The notes under the pieces are model-generated. The model had not been told where the DNA came from, did no database searches, and saw nothing but the letters and a program-made list of their open reading frames with translations. From Flavobacterium sp. KACC 22763 (GTDB lineage: Bacteria > Bacteroidota > Bacteroidia > Flavobacteriales > Flavobacteriaceae): 64,000 nucleotides of DNA. Positions 29,873 to 37,528 of the stretch are shown one piece after another. The stretch is from NCBI RefSeq assembly GCF_028736155.1, contig NZ_CP117879.1, forward strand, positions 2,604,001 through 2,668,000. Direction: 5' to 3'. A program made the position numbers and the translations under genes. Each line of letters begins with the position of its first letter. The stretch's first letter is position 1.

Positions 29873-30563
29873 ATGCGTGTTAATTGATGATGAGCCTTTA
29901 GCTATCAAAGTCCTGCAAAATTATTTTACCAATTTTACAGATTTTGAAGTTATAGCAACATTCAATAACTCTTTAGAGGCGCTTGATTTTATCAACAGTA
30001 CCCCTGTTGATGCTGTCTTTTTAGATATTAACATGCCTATGATGACTGGTTTTGAGCTTATCAGTCTCATTGAGAACAAAACTAAAGTTATCATTACTAC
30101 TGCATTTAGAGAATTTGCTGCAGAAAGTTATGATTTGGATGTATTAGATTATTTGGTTAAACCAATTCCGTTGCCAAGATTTATAAAATGCATCAATAAA
30201 ATCACCACCGAATACAATCTCAAAAACAATATTAAAGTAGAAACCACAAAAGGCGATTCTCATATTTTTATTAAAGTCGATAAAAAAATGATGAAAATTA
30301 ATATTGAAGAAATTTTATTTGTTGAAGGAATGAAGGAATATATAAAAGTGGTCACGCCAGATAAAACCTATATTACTCATAAATCTCTTACATCGCTATC
30401 AGAAGAATTACCCGCAGATCGTTTCCTAAGAATACATAAATCGTATGTGATCGCACTAAATAAAGTAAAATCTATAGAAGGAAACCGCGTTCAAATTCAA
30501 TCATACAACATTCCAATAGGCAGAAACTACAGTAAAGAAGTTAAAAACAAGATATTAGAATAA
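29862..30563 (+). CDS. LytTR-family response regulator
   Basis: A 233-residue regulator. The receiver domain (1-120) has the acidic pair DDE at 9-11, phospho-acceptor D55 (VFLDINMPMMTG), T86-region IITTAF and K105-region LVKPIPLPRF. The LytTR DNA-binding domain (about 135-233) has IFIKVDKKMMKI, EEILFVEGMKEYIKV, THKSLTSL, FLRIHKSYVIALNKV and VQIQSYNIPIGRNY. The gene overlaps the kinase gene. Flanked by susC and the MFS transporter, whose upstream regions share a 13-base motif, so it is inferred to activate the chitin locus. Confidence 0.94.
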   Translation: MKIKCVLIDDEPLAIKVLQNYFTNFTDFEVIATFNNSLEALDFINSTPVDAVFLDINMPMMTGFELISLIENKTKVIITTAFREFAAESYDLDVLDYLVKPIPLPRFIKCINKITTEYNLKNNIKVETTKGDSHIFIKVDKKMMKINIEEILFVEGMKEYIKVVTPDKTYITHKSLTSLSEELPADRFLRIHKSYVIALNKVKSIEGNRVQIQSYNIPIGRNYSKEVKNKILE

Positions 30564-30604
30564 AACATAATTACGAATTACATTTTCTAACTAGGTTAAA
30601 ATTA

Positions 30605-30652
30605 ACACTTTGTTGAAAAAACATAGTCGTTGGTTTAAATTTAACATTATTT
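30605..30652 (+). promoter_or_regulatory. Candidate LytTR-type operator upstream of the MFS transporter gene
   Basis: GTCGTTGGTTTAA at 30626-30638 is identical to the proximal susC half-site. Exactly 21 bases upstream, ACACTTTGTTGAA (30605-30617) is a weak second half-site (7 of 13). The motif runs straight into ATTTAACATTATTT (30639-30652), also present upstream of chiA at 19218-19231. Confidence 0.6.
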
Positions 30653-30738
30653 ATACCTTTTTATTTTTTTTTGATAATCCTAACAAATATATTTACGGTC
30701 TTCAAAAAACAATAAAATAAAAAATTAACCTTATTATT

Positions 30739-32208
30739 ATGAGTTCAGAAAATGTGCAAACCAAATGGGGGCAATTTATCTCTTTGATAATCGTCTTCTT
30801 CTTTTGGGGTTTTGTTGGTTCAGCCAATGACATCCTGATTCCAGTATTCAAAAAAGTATTTACGTTATCGCAAGTACAATCTCAATTAGTAGCTTGGGCA
30901 TTCTACGCTGCTTATTTTGTTGGATCAATTATATTCTTTATCGTTTCTTTAAAAGTAGACGTTTTACAAAAATACGGCTATAAAAGAACCTTATCTGCAG
31001 GATTAGTTTTATCTGCTATAGGTTCATTTTTATTCGTTCCAGCTGCTACAATTCAAAGTTTCCCTTTCTTTCTAACAGCTTTATTTACAGTAGGATTAGG
31101 ATTTTCAATTCAGCAAATTGTGGCAAACCCTTTAGCTATTAAAATGGGAAGCCCAGAAACTGGAGCACACCGTTTGACACTTGCAGGAGGAATCAACTCT
31201 TTCGGAACAACAATCGGAGCTATTTTATTAGGTATTGCCTTGTTTGGAATGGGAGACAACAAAAAAACAGCTCTTTCATTAGACGATATTAAATTGCCAT
31301 TCATCATTTTAGGTCTTGCATTTATTGCTGTTGCTATTTTTATGAATTTTTCTAAAATCGAAGATCCGGTAAAAGAAGAAGAAGCAATCATCAAAGACAA
31401 ACACAGTAAATTCAACATTCTTGACTATCCACAATTATACTTGGGTATGTTAGGAATTTTTATTTATGTTGGAACTGAGGTAACTATCATCAGTAATCTA
31501 CCAGCCTTATTACACACTCACGAGTTCGGAAATGTACTAGAAGATGCTGTTGCACCATTTATTGCGCTTTACTGGGGAAGTTTAATGATCGGCCGTTGGA
31601 ACGGTGGAGTAAACGTATTCAATACTTCTAACTTGGTAAATACTGCACTAAAATTTATCGTACCAGCTATAGCTTTTGGAGTAATCATTGGAGCAAATAT
31701 CTTTGCTGCACACGATGTTTCTTCATTCTATATCTATCCAATCTGGATTTTACTATTTATTGCTGTAAGTTTTGTTGGTGGTAAAAACGCTGGAAAAACC
31801 TTAATGCTTTTCGGAATTTCAGGATTAACAATGATGGTTTTAGGATTAGCTTGGCCAAACCCAGAAATCGCTAAATTCTTCTTTATTTCTGGAGGATTGT
31901 TCTTATCTATCATGTGGCCTTCAATCTTCGATTTAGCGATTGCAGGATTAGGAAAAAACACAGGAAAAGCATCTTCTTTCTTGATCATGATGATTCTTGG
32001 AGGTGGAGTTATTCCATTGGTTCAAGGAAGTATCTGTGATTTAGATGCAACAAATCCAAACGGAATTTTCGGCATCACTTACACTCACTTCTCTTACATT
32101 GTACCGCTTATTGGTTTTGCATATTTAGGATTCTATGGTTTCTACTGTCCTAAAATCTTGAAAAAACAAGGAATCAGCCACGTACAAAGTGAAGGTGGCG
32201 GACACTAA
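30739..32208 (+). CDS. Sugar MFS transporter (FucP/NagP-like)
   Basis: A 489-residue inner-membrane protein with about 12 hydrophobic segments, starting MSSENVQTKWGQFISLIIVF. Family features of the FHS sugar:H+ symporters are FWGFVGSANDILIPVFKKVF, QLVAWAFYAAYFVGSI, YGYKRTLSAGL, QQIVANPLAIKMGSPETGAHRL (here quoted as QIVANPLAIKMGSPE) and WPSIFDLAIAGLG. An insertion between helices 6 and 7 (KIEDPVKEEEAIIKDK) is charged. Position in a chitin locus suggests GlcNAc as substrate; fucose or glucose cannot be excluded from sequence alone. Preceded by the shared operator motif and followed by a strong terminator. Confidence 0.93.
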   Translation: MSSENVQTKWGQFISLIIVFFFWGFVGSANDILIPVFKKVFTLSQVQSQLVAWAFYAAYFVGSIIFFIVSLKVDVLQKYGYKRTLSAGLVLSAIGSFLFVPAATIQSFPFFLTALFTVGLGFSIQQIVANPLAIKMGSPETGAHRLTLAGGINSFGTTIGAILLGIALFGMGDNKKTALSLDDIKLPFIILGLAFIAVAIFMNFSKIEDPVKEEEAIIKDKHSKFNILDYPQLYLGMLGIFIYVGTEVTIISNLPALLHTHEFGNVLEDAVAPFIALYWGSLMIGRWNGGVNVFNTSNLVNTALKFIVPAIAFGVIIGANIFAAHDVSSFYIYPIWILLFIAVSFVGGKNAGKTLMLFGISGLTMMVLGLAWPNPEIAKFFFISGGLFLSIMWPSIFDLAIAGLGKNTGKASSFLIMMILGGGVIPLVQGSICDLDATNPNGIFGITYTHFSYIVPLIGFAYLGFYGFYCPKILKKQGISHVQSEGGGH

Positions 32209-32228
32209 AAATTAAAAAATAACAATAT

Positions 32229-32275
32229 AAAAAAATCCAAATTCCAATTTTAATAACGGAATTTGGATTTTTTTT
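32229..32275 (+). terminator. Intrinsic terminator of the MFS gene
   Basis: AAAAAAATCCAAATTCC (32229-32245) pairs with GGAATTTGGATTTTTTT (32258-32274) and ends in T residues 21 bases after the stop. Confidence 0.9.
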
Positions 32276-32290
32276 ATTCAAAAAAGAAAA

Positions 32291-32328
32291 AACTTAGCTT
32301 CTCAGTATCTTAGAAACTTAGAATCTTT
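32291..32328. repeat. TTAGAANC-type octamer array
   Basis: Imperfect octamers (AACTTAGC, TATCTTAGAAACTTAGAATC) end at the TAA (32327-32329) of the following - strand gene, like the arrays at 5490 and 51137. Confidence 0.7.
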
Positions 32329-32824
32329 ATTTAGCATTAATAATATTGCTCAAATTCTTCTTAAAAACAGCTTTATTTTGCGCCGATAAAGGATAAACAA
32401 CATCTTTGTCTGCATGAATAATTACCTTGTCAATATCAGCATTTAAAAGCGCTTGAGGATCCCTTATTTTCAACGTACAAGCTCCATCAAAAAAGCCATC
32501 ATCTTCGATAGTTTTTCTTGCCTCAATAACTGTCCCGTCACTTAAAACTGCCGAAATTTTCATCTCACTGTTTAGTGTTTTCGAATAAAATCCGTCCATA
32601 ACTAATAAAAGACGATACGTGTTTTTTAATTCCGGACCTTTAAATTCGTGTCTCGTAATATTATATCGAAGACCTTTGGCAAGAGTTTGAAATTTAACCG
32701 AGCAATCCAACTCATAAGTTGCAACATCTCCAGCCTCATTAACCGAAGTAATAACTTTAGCAGCTTGGGCGTTTATAGAAAAACTTGCCACAAAAAATGA
32801 CAACATAAATAAGATAATTTTCAT
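32327..32824 (-). CDS. Exported hypothetical protein
   Basis: A 165-residue protein with signal peptide MKIILFMLSFFVASFSINAQ and a mature part rich in short beta strands (TYELDCSVKFQTLAKGL, NTYRLLLVMDGF, KMISAVLSDGT-like MKISAVLSDGTVIEA) with two cysteines (C41 and C116 regions) that could form a disulfide. No catalytic motif or known family is recognised. Monocistronic: an octamer repeat lies at its 3' end and the transaldolase terminator upstream. Probably periplasmic; function unknown. Confidence 0.75.
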   Translation of the reverse strand: MKIILFMLSFFVASFSINAQAAKVITSVNEAGDVATYELDCSVKFQTLAKGLRYNITRHEFKGPELKNTYRLLLVMDGFYSKTLNSEMKISAVLSDGTVIEARKTIEDDGFFDGACTLKIRDPQALLNADIDKVIIHADKDVVYPLSAQNKAVFKKNLSNIINAK

Positions 32825-32854
32825 ATTTAACTATTTAAGATTCAATATAAAAGT

Positions 32855-32894
32855 AAAAAAAATCGCCTTTTCTCGTTAGAAAAAAGACGATTTT
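32855..32894 (-). terminator. Intrinsic terminator of the transaldolase gene
   Basis: Arms 32858-32871 and 32881-32894 (AAAATCG...CGATTTT with one mismatch) followed on the - strand by TTTTTTTT, 22 bases past the tal stop codon. Confidence 0.75.
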
Positions 32895-32915
32895 AATTTT
32901 GTAAATATCTAAGGA

Positions 32916-33572
32916 TTATTTATTTCCTTTTTCGAAGTCAGCTACGAACTGAGCCAAACCGATATCTGTCAATGGATGTTTCAATAAACCGTAAATTGCA
33001 GAAAGCGGTCCAGTCATAACATCAGCACCAATTTTTGCACAGTTTACAATATGCATTGTGTGACGTACAGAAGCTGCTAAAATTTGAGTTTCGTAACCGT
33101 AGTTATCATAAACCTCTCTAATTTCCTGGATCAAGTTCAATCCATCAGTAGAAATATCATCTAAACGACCAACAAACGGAGAAACATAAGTAGCTCCAGC
33201 TTTTGCTGCCAAAATAGCTTGCCCTACAGAGAAAACAAGAGTTACGTTAGTTTTGATTCCTTTATCAGAAAAATATTTTGCTGCCATAACACCTTCCTTA
33301 GTCATAGGAAGCTTTACAACAATCTGCTCGTGTAATTCAGCCAGCTCCTCACCCTCTTTAACCATACCTTCAAAGTCAAGAGCATTAACTTCAGCACTTA
33401 CATCACCTTCAACAAGATTGCAAATATCAACATAATGCTTAAGGATATTGTTTTTTCCAGTGATTCCTTCTTTTGCCATTAATGACGGATTAGTAGTTAC
33501 ACCATCCAAAACACCTAAAGCTTGTGCTTCTTTAATTTGAGCTAAATTAGCTGTGTCAATAAAAAATTTCAT
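32916..33572 (-). CDS. Transaldolase (short TalC/FSA-type)
   Basis: A 218-residue Schiff-base aldolase of the short transaldolase/fructose-6-phosphate aldolase family, acting in the non-oxidative pentose phosphate pathway. Visible: N-terminal [16 protein letters not shown] and [13 protein letters not shown], catalytic lysine in [39 protein letters not shown] and [10 protein letters not shown]. The NVTLVFS block favours transaldolase over fructose-6-phosphate aldolase activity, but sequence alone does not decide. Its mRNA leader would carry the structured element at 33605-33724, with a promoter at 33730-33758. Confidence 0.95.
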   Translation of the reverse strand: MKFFIDTANLAQIKEAQALGVLDGVTTNPSLMAKEGITGKNNILKHYVDICNLVEGDVSAEVNALDFEGMVKEGEELAELHEQIVVKLPMTKEGVMAAKYFSDKGIKTNVTLVFSVGQAILAAKAGATYVSPFVGRLDDISTDGLNLIQEIREVYDNYGYETQILAASVRHTMHIVNCAKIGADVMTGPLSAIYGLLKHPLTDIGLAQFVADFEKGNK

Positions 33573-33604
33573 AATTTATATTATTTAAATTGTGTTGATT
33601 TATT

Positions 33605-33724
33605 CAGGGCGTGACCAGATTTGCAAAAGGCGCACCAATCAAACCGCTTACAAGCGCCTTTTCCAAATCCGGTCGGGCTATCCGTACTACTTCGGTAGTT
33701 TACTCCTGTCCCTCACGCAAACGC
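33605..33724 (-). ncRNA. Structured element in front of transaldolase (leader RNA or dispersed repeat)
   Basis: About 120 bases with three nested or adjacent stems. A closing stem pairs GCGTGA (33609-33614) with TCACGC (33713-33718). A 21-bp stem pairs 33613-33633 with 33654-33674 with two mismatches, around a 20-base loop. A small hairpin ACTAC-TTCG-GTAGT lies at 33686-33699. On the - strand it reads GCGTGAGGGACAGG ... ATAGCCCGACC ... CACGCCC. A promoter directly abuts it, so it would form the first 120 bases of the tal mRNA. From memory, similar GCGTGAGGGA...AGCCCGACC...ACGCCC units are dispersed in Flavobacteriia gaps. Orientation is uncertain, since the TTCG loop closed by C-G favours + strand RNA. 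Confidence 0.6.
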
Positions 33725-33729
33725 AGCTG

Positions 33730-33758
33730 CAAAATTACGAAATCAATACCAATAACAA
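33730..33758 (-). promoter_or_regulatory. Promoter abutting the structured element
   Basis: On the - strand TTG (complement of 33756-33758), 18 bases, TAATTTTG (complement of 33730-33737), matching TAnnTTTG. RNA would start near 33724, at the edge of the structured element, and run into tal. Confidence 0.6.
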
Positions 33759-33815
33759 TTTCAAAAATCAAATCAATTTGTGATTTAAATCTAAAATCAA
33801 GTAATTAATTGCGAT

Positions 33816-34619
33816 TTATAACTTATAATGATTCATAAGCATCTTCTCATACATTTTATCTGGAAGCGCACGTTTCAATACAATCGAAAACTTCTGCATA
33901 AAAGCACCAACTTTATAATGCACATTCGGTTTTTTGGTCTGAATGATTTTGTAAACAGCTTCAGCCATCTCGTTCGGATTACTTCCTGCATCAACATGAT
34001 CGTTCATCGTTGCCAGAACATCTCCATACACCTTTTCATAAGCAGAATTTTTAATAACTGGCGCATGATAACGGCCTGCTGCAATATTAGTTGCAAAATC
34101 TCCAGGCGCAACATTTGTGATCTCAATTCCAAAAGATTTCACCTCCATTCTCAAAGCTTCTGTAATTAATTCCAAAGCTCCTTTTGAAGCAGAATAAACA
34201 CTTCTGTATGGCAATCCCATATAACCAGCAATTGAAGTAATATTGATTATAAGTCCCGAATTCTGTTTACGCATTTGCGGAAGCGCAGCCTTCATAACTT
34301 CAATTGGACCAAAAAAGTTCGTTTCAAAATTATTTCGAATTTCTTCCGTCGGAATTTCTTCTAATGGTCCTGTAATTCCAACTCCAGCGTTGTTAATTAC
34401 AATATCTAATCTTCCAGAAGTTGAAATAATTTTATCGACAGCAGTTTTAATAGAATCAGAATTTCGAACATCTAAAGCCACCAACGGAAAAATAGAATTT
34501 AAAACTTTTTCAGGATTTCTACTTGTTCCGTATACAACAAAACCTTTTTGATGCAAAAACTCACCAATAGATTTTCCAATTCCTGATGATCCTCCGGTAA
34601 TTAAAACGACTTTACTCAT
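33816..34619 (-). CDS. Short-chain dehydrogenase/reductase (classical SDR)
   Basis: A 267-residue NAD(P)-dependent oxidoreductase. Rossmann motif TGGSSGIGKSIGEFL (TGxxxGIG), LDVRN, NNAGVG, catalytic S-Y-K as NITSIAGYMGLPYRSVYSASKGALE (active Y and K in YSASK), and NVAPGDFATNI. The residue pattern SRNPEK after the second strand favours NADP(H). Substrate unknown; the C-terminal LKRALPDKMYEKMLMNHYKL helix is typical of membrane-near SDRs acting on lipids or retinol-like substrates, but that is weak evidence. Lies between ffs (with terminator) and the structured element of tal. Confidence 0.93.
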   Translation of the reverse strand: MSKVVLITGGSSGIGKSIGEFLHQKGFVVYGTSRNPEKVLNSIFPLVALDVRNSDSIKTAVDKIISTSGRLDIVINNAGVGITGPLEEIPTEEIRNNFETNFFGPIEVMKAALPQMRKQNSGLIINITSIAGYMGLPYRSVYSASKGALELITEALRMEVKSFGIEITNVAPGDFATNIAAGRYHAPVIKNSAYEKVYGDVLATMNDHVDAGSNPNEMAEAVYKIIQTKKPNVHYKVGAFMQKFSIVLKRALPDKMYEKMLMNHYKL

Positions 34620-34740
34620 TTTTTTAGTTATAAGTTATGGATTATGAGTTATGAGTTTTTGGAATTGGGTTTATTTTGATCTACGTAAAGCAGTCAACTT
34701 TTAGCTTCTAACCAATAACATCTAACTTCAGATAGGTTCA

Positions 34741-34771
34741 AAAATAAAAAAATCCTCCTAAAAGGAAGATT
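34741..34771 (-). terminator. Intrinsic terminator of ffs
   Basis: On the - strand AATCTTCC-TTTTA-GGAGGATT (34771-34751; one G-T pair) followed by TTTTT, 28 bases past the RNA's closing stem. Confidence 0.75.
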
Positions 34772-34798
34772 GCAAACTAATTAAATTCTAAAAAAAAT

Positions 34799-34891
34799 GG
34801 CAAGCGACCTACATCGCACCGCTCAACCACGTACCCTTGCTATGTTCCCATCCTGGGGGAGTCTGCAGGAGCTGGTCGTGTAGGACTTGCC
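34799..34891 (-). ncRNA. ffs: Small bacterial signal recognition particle RNA (4.5S type)
   Basis: About 93 bases on the - strand, closed by GGCAAG (starting at 34891) pairing with CTTGCC (ending at 34799), with a long rod: TCCTACAC/GTGCGATGTAGG-type and CAGCTCC/GGTTGAGC-type helices. The apical part CCCCCAGGATGGGAACATAG followed by CAAGGGTA fits the conserved SRP domain IV (CAGG...GGGAA...AGCAAGG) that binds Ffh. It has its own promoter ending 5 bases before the RNA and its own terminator, so the whole unit is visible. Identification rests on motif memory, not on a covariance search. Confidence 0.82.
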
Positions 34892-34895
34892 GGTG

Positions 34896-34925
34896 CAAAT
34901 ATACAATCTTTTTATATTTTTGCAA
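34896..34925 (-). promoter_or_regulatory. Promoter of ffs
   Basis: On the - strand TTG (34925-34923), 19 bases, TATATTTG (34903-34896): a textbook Flavobacterium promoter placing the start at about 34891, the first base of the closing stem. Confidence 0.75.
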
Positions 34926-34980
34926 GAGCTTTGTTGCTATAAAAATAACATCGTATATTGGCTTATTGAAATTTTAAACT

Positions 34981-36030
34981 ATGAAAAAATATAACTTCCT
35001 AGCTGTCATTTTATTAGGAATCACATTAATTGGATGCAAAGAAAAAAATAAAGGTGAAAATTCTTTATTTACTATCGATGATTCTGCTTTTCCGGCTCAT
35101 TTTACGCAAAAAGAAGTCCTTAATATCGGAATTTTAAACCCAAATTCGAAAGAAATCGACAGTGTTGCTTACTTCATAAACGACCAAAGAGTTGGAGGAA
35201 CAAAAGGCGCTGAAAATTTTAGATTTGAATTAATAGATCAAAAATTAGGATACCAATACCTAAAAGCTAAAGTTTATTTTGGCGGAGATTCTTCTGATGC
35301 TACTAAAAGAATCGAAGTAGTTTCAGATGTTGAGCCAAAACTTTTAAATTATAAAATCGTAAATACTTTTGCACATGATTCTCTAGCTTTCACTGAAGGT
35401 TTAGAATTTCATGACGGAAGACTTTTTGAAAGTACAGGACAAAAAGAAGACTCGTACTTTAGAGAAGTAGATTATAAAACGGGAAAAGTGATCAAACAAA
35501 TTGATCTTCCGAAAGAATATTTCGGAGAAGGCATTACGTTTTTTGGAGGTAAACTATATCAATTATCATGGCAAGAAAAAACAGGTTTTATCTACGATGC
35601 TAAAACTTTTAAATTGGAAAAAACATTCAAATACGATAAAGATATTGAAGGTTGGGGAATGACACATGATGATAAATATATCTATCATTCTGATGGAACA
35701 GAGAAAATCTGGAAAATGGATCCTTCTAACCAAAAATTAATTGATTATATCAATGTTTATTCTGGCTCTTCAAAAATTAAGGCACTTAATGAATTAGAAT
35801 TAATCAATGGAAAATTCTATGCTAATGTTTGGCAAAAAGACGCCATTGCGGTTGTAGACCCAAAATCTGGTGCAGTTGAAGGAATTATCAATTTATCTGG
35901 ACTACGTAAATTTGTAAAAAGCAAAAATGCTGAAGTTTTAAACGGAATAGCTTATAACCCTGCTACTAAAACCATTTTTGTTACAGGTAAATATTGGGAT
36001 AAAATATTCGAAATAACAATTTCTGAATAA
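34981..36030 (+). CDS. Glutaminyl-peptide cyclotransferase-like lipoprotein
   Basis: A 349-residue lipoprotein (MKKYNFLAVILLGITLIGC, lipobox LIGC). After an Ig-like N-terminal part (about 30-125) comes a five-bladed beta-propeller of the plant-type glutamine cyclotransferase family (about 130-345): VNTFAHDSLAFTEGLEF, LFESTGQKEDS, EYFGEGITFFGGKLYQLSW, WGMTHDDKYIYHSDGTEKIW, LNELELINGKFYANVW and VLNGIAYNPATKTIFVTGKYW. It would convert N-terminal glutamine of peptides to pyroglutamate; in Bacteroidota exported proteins often begin with Q after signal cleavage, a plausible substrate pool. Divergent from ffs; followed by hutI after a palindrome. Confidence 0.93.
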   Translation: MKKYNFLAVILLGITLIGCKEKNKGENSLFTIDDSAFPAHFTQKEVLNIGILNPNSKEIDSVAYFINDQRVGGTKGAENFRFELIDQKLGYQYLKAKVYFGGDSSDATKRIEVVSDVEPKLLNYKIVNTFAHDSLAFTEGLEFHDGRLFESTGQKEDSYFREVDYKTGKVIKQIDLPKEYFGEGITFFGGKLYQLSWQEKTGFIYDAKTFKLEKTFKYDKDIEGWGMTHDDKYIYHSDGTEKIWKMDPSNQKLIDYINVYSGSSKIKALNELELINGKFYANVWQKDAIAVVDPKSGAVEGIINLSGLRKFVKSKNAEVLNGIAYNPATKTIFVTGKYWDKIFEITISE

Positions 36031-36050
36031 TCTTTAGAGAAAAACAATTT

Positions 36051-36104
36051 TACGAATTTCACAAGTTTTCACATATTAATCCGTGAAAATTTGTGAAATT
36101 TGTG
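36051..36104. repeat. 22-bp inverted repeat between the cyclotransferase gene and hutI
   Basis: TACGAATTTCACAAGTTTTC (from 36051) and the right arm ending AATTTGTGAAATTTGTG (to 36104) pair over 22 bases with three mismatches around ATATTAATCC. It lacks a T run and ends 20 bases before the hutI ATG. The words GTGAAATTTGTG/CACAAATTTCAC look like a dispersed unit. Confidence 0.65.
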
Positions 36105-36124
36105 TTTTATAACAATTCTTACTA

Positions 36125-37363
36125 ATGATCACTTTAATCACAAACATACAAGAGTTACTACAGGTTCGCGAAAATTCAATTGCTAAAGTTTCAGGTTCTG
36201 AAATGGCTAATCTTCCAATAATTAAAAATGCTTTTTTAGTTTTAAAAGACAATTTAATTGAAGACTTCGGCTCAATGGATAATCTTCCAAAAATCAATGC
36301 AGATAAAACTATTGATGCAACAGGAAAAGTTGTGCTTCCGTCTTGGTGCGATAGCCATACACATATTGTTTATGCAGGAAATCGCGAGCAAGAATTTGTA
36401 GACCGCATCAACGGACTTTCTTATGAAGAAATTGCTAATCGTGGCGGCGGAATCCTTAATTCGGCTAAAAAACTAAACGAAACTTCAGAAGAAGAAATTT
36501 ACGAGCAATCTAAAATTCGTTTAGAAGAAGTAATGCATTTAGGAACTGGAGCCGTAGAAATTAAATCAGGATACGGCTTAACAGTTGATGGAGAATTAAA
36601 AATGCTTCGTGTAATTAAAAAACTGGCCGAAAACTACCCTATTGCAATCAAAGCAACATTTCTAGGCGCGCATGCTTTTCCTTTACATTACAAAGACGAT
36701 AAAGCAGGTTATTTGGATGAAATTATCAACGAAATGCTTCCAGAAATTTCTAAAGATAAGCTAGCAGATTACGTAGATGTTTTCTGCGAAAGCGGTTATT
36801 TTTCTGTAGAAGAAACCGAAAAAATCATGGAAGCAGGTTTAGCATTTGGCTTAAAACCAAAAATTCACGTAAATCAATTTAATTCGATTGGCGGAATTCA
36901 GGCTGGAGTTAAATTTAACGCCCTTTCTGTCGATCATTTAGAAATAATGACCCCAGAAGACATTCAAGCATTAAAAAACACAGAAACAATGCCTGTCGCT
37001 TTGCCTTCTTGCTCTTACTTTTTAAGCATTCCTTACACTCCTGCCCGCGAAATGATAAAAGCCGGTTTACCTATAGCTTTAGCAACAGATTTCAACCCTG
37101 GTTCTACTCCATCCGGAAATATGAATTTTGTGGTGGCAACAGCTTGCATCAAAATGAAAATGACGCCAGAAGAAGCCATAAATGCTGCCACAATTAACGG
37201 AGCATACGCAATGGGACTTTCTGAAACACACGGAAGTATTACAAAAGGCAAAAAAGCTAATTTAATCTTGACAAAACCGATTTCATCTTATTATCAAATT
37301 CCATACGCTTTTGGAAGCAATCTTATTGAATCTGTTTTTGTAGAAGGAAAAATTTTAGAATAA
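36125..37363 (+). CDS. hutI: Imidazolonepropionase
   Basis: Third enzyme of histidine degradation: hydrolyses 4-imidazolone-5-propionate to N-formimino-glutamate. 412 residues, normal length. Amidohydrolase metal site DSHTHIVYAG, then REQEFVDRINGLSYEEIANRGGGI (conserved in HutI; quoted in part: NRGGGI), EIKSGYGL, FLGAHAFP, KIHVNQFNSIGG, SVDHLEIM and ALATDFNPGS. Start MITLITNIQELLQVRE matches the family. A formimidoylglutamase-like gene lies 1.1 kb downstream on the same strand, separated by a convergent gene; hutH and hutU are not in the window. Confidence 0.97.
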   Translation: MITLITNIQELLQVRENSIAKVSGSEMANLPIIKNAFLVLKDNLIEDFGSMDNLPKINADKTIDATGKVVLPSWCDSHTHIVYAGNREQEFVDRINGLSYEEIANRGGGILNSAKKLNETSEEEIYEQSKIRLEEVMHLGTGAVEIKSGYGLTVDGELKMLRVIKKLAENYPIAIKATFLGAHAFPLHYKDDKAGYLDEIINEMLPEISKDKLADYVDVFCESGYFSVEETEKIMEAGLAFGLKPKIHVNQFNSIGGIQAGVKFNALSVDHLEIMTPEDIQALKNTETMPVALPSCSYFLSIPYTPAREMIKAGLPIALATDFNPGSTPSGNMNFVVATACIKMKMTPEEAINAATINGAYAMGLSETHGSITKGKKANLILTKPISSYYQIPYAFGSNLIESVFVEGKILE

Positions 37364-37392
37364 TTATTTCAACAATTTAAATTTAAATATAG

Positions 37393-37412
37393 CCCGTGGT
37401 TTCAACCGCGGG
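37393..37412. repeat. Short REP-like palindrome CCCGTGG...CCGCGGG
   Basis: CCCGTGG-TTTCAA-CCGCGGG forms a GC-rich 7-bp stem in an otherwise AT-rich gap, after hutI. The flanking TAGC and AAACGTAT words are familiar from Flavobacterium gaps, by recollection only. Confidence 0.5.
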
Positions 37413-37462
37413 AAACGTATTGTTAAGCACATTCCTTAGCAAAGCCATACGATTTCAAGCAT

Positions 37463-37493
37463 AAAAAAAGGTCTGTGAAAATCACAGACCTTT
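37463..37493 (-). terminator. Intrinsic terminator of the coiled-coil gene
   Basis: AAAGGTCTGTGA (37467-37478) pairs perfectly with TCACAGACCTTT (37482-37493); on the - strand it continues into TTTTTTT. 36 bases past the stop at 37529; it may also stop transcripts from hutI. Confidence 0.85.
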
Positions 37494-37528
37494 AATATCT
37501 TAGTGGTATTTTATCCCTTATGGCAAAA

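Noticed and set aside
33592..33808. Two overlapping + strand frames of about 63-65 codons
   Set aside because: They lie over the structured element and its promoter and resemble no protein.
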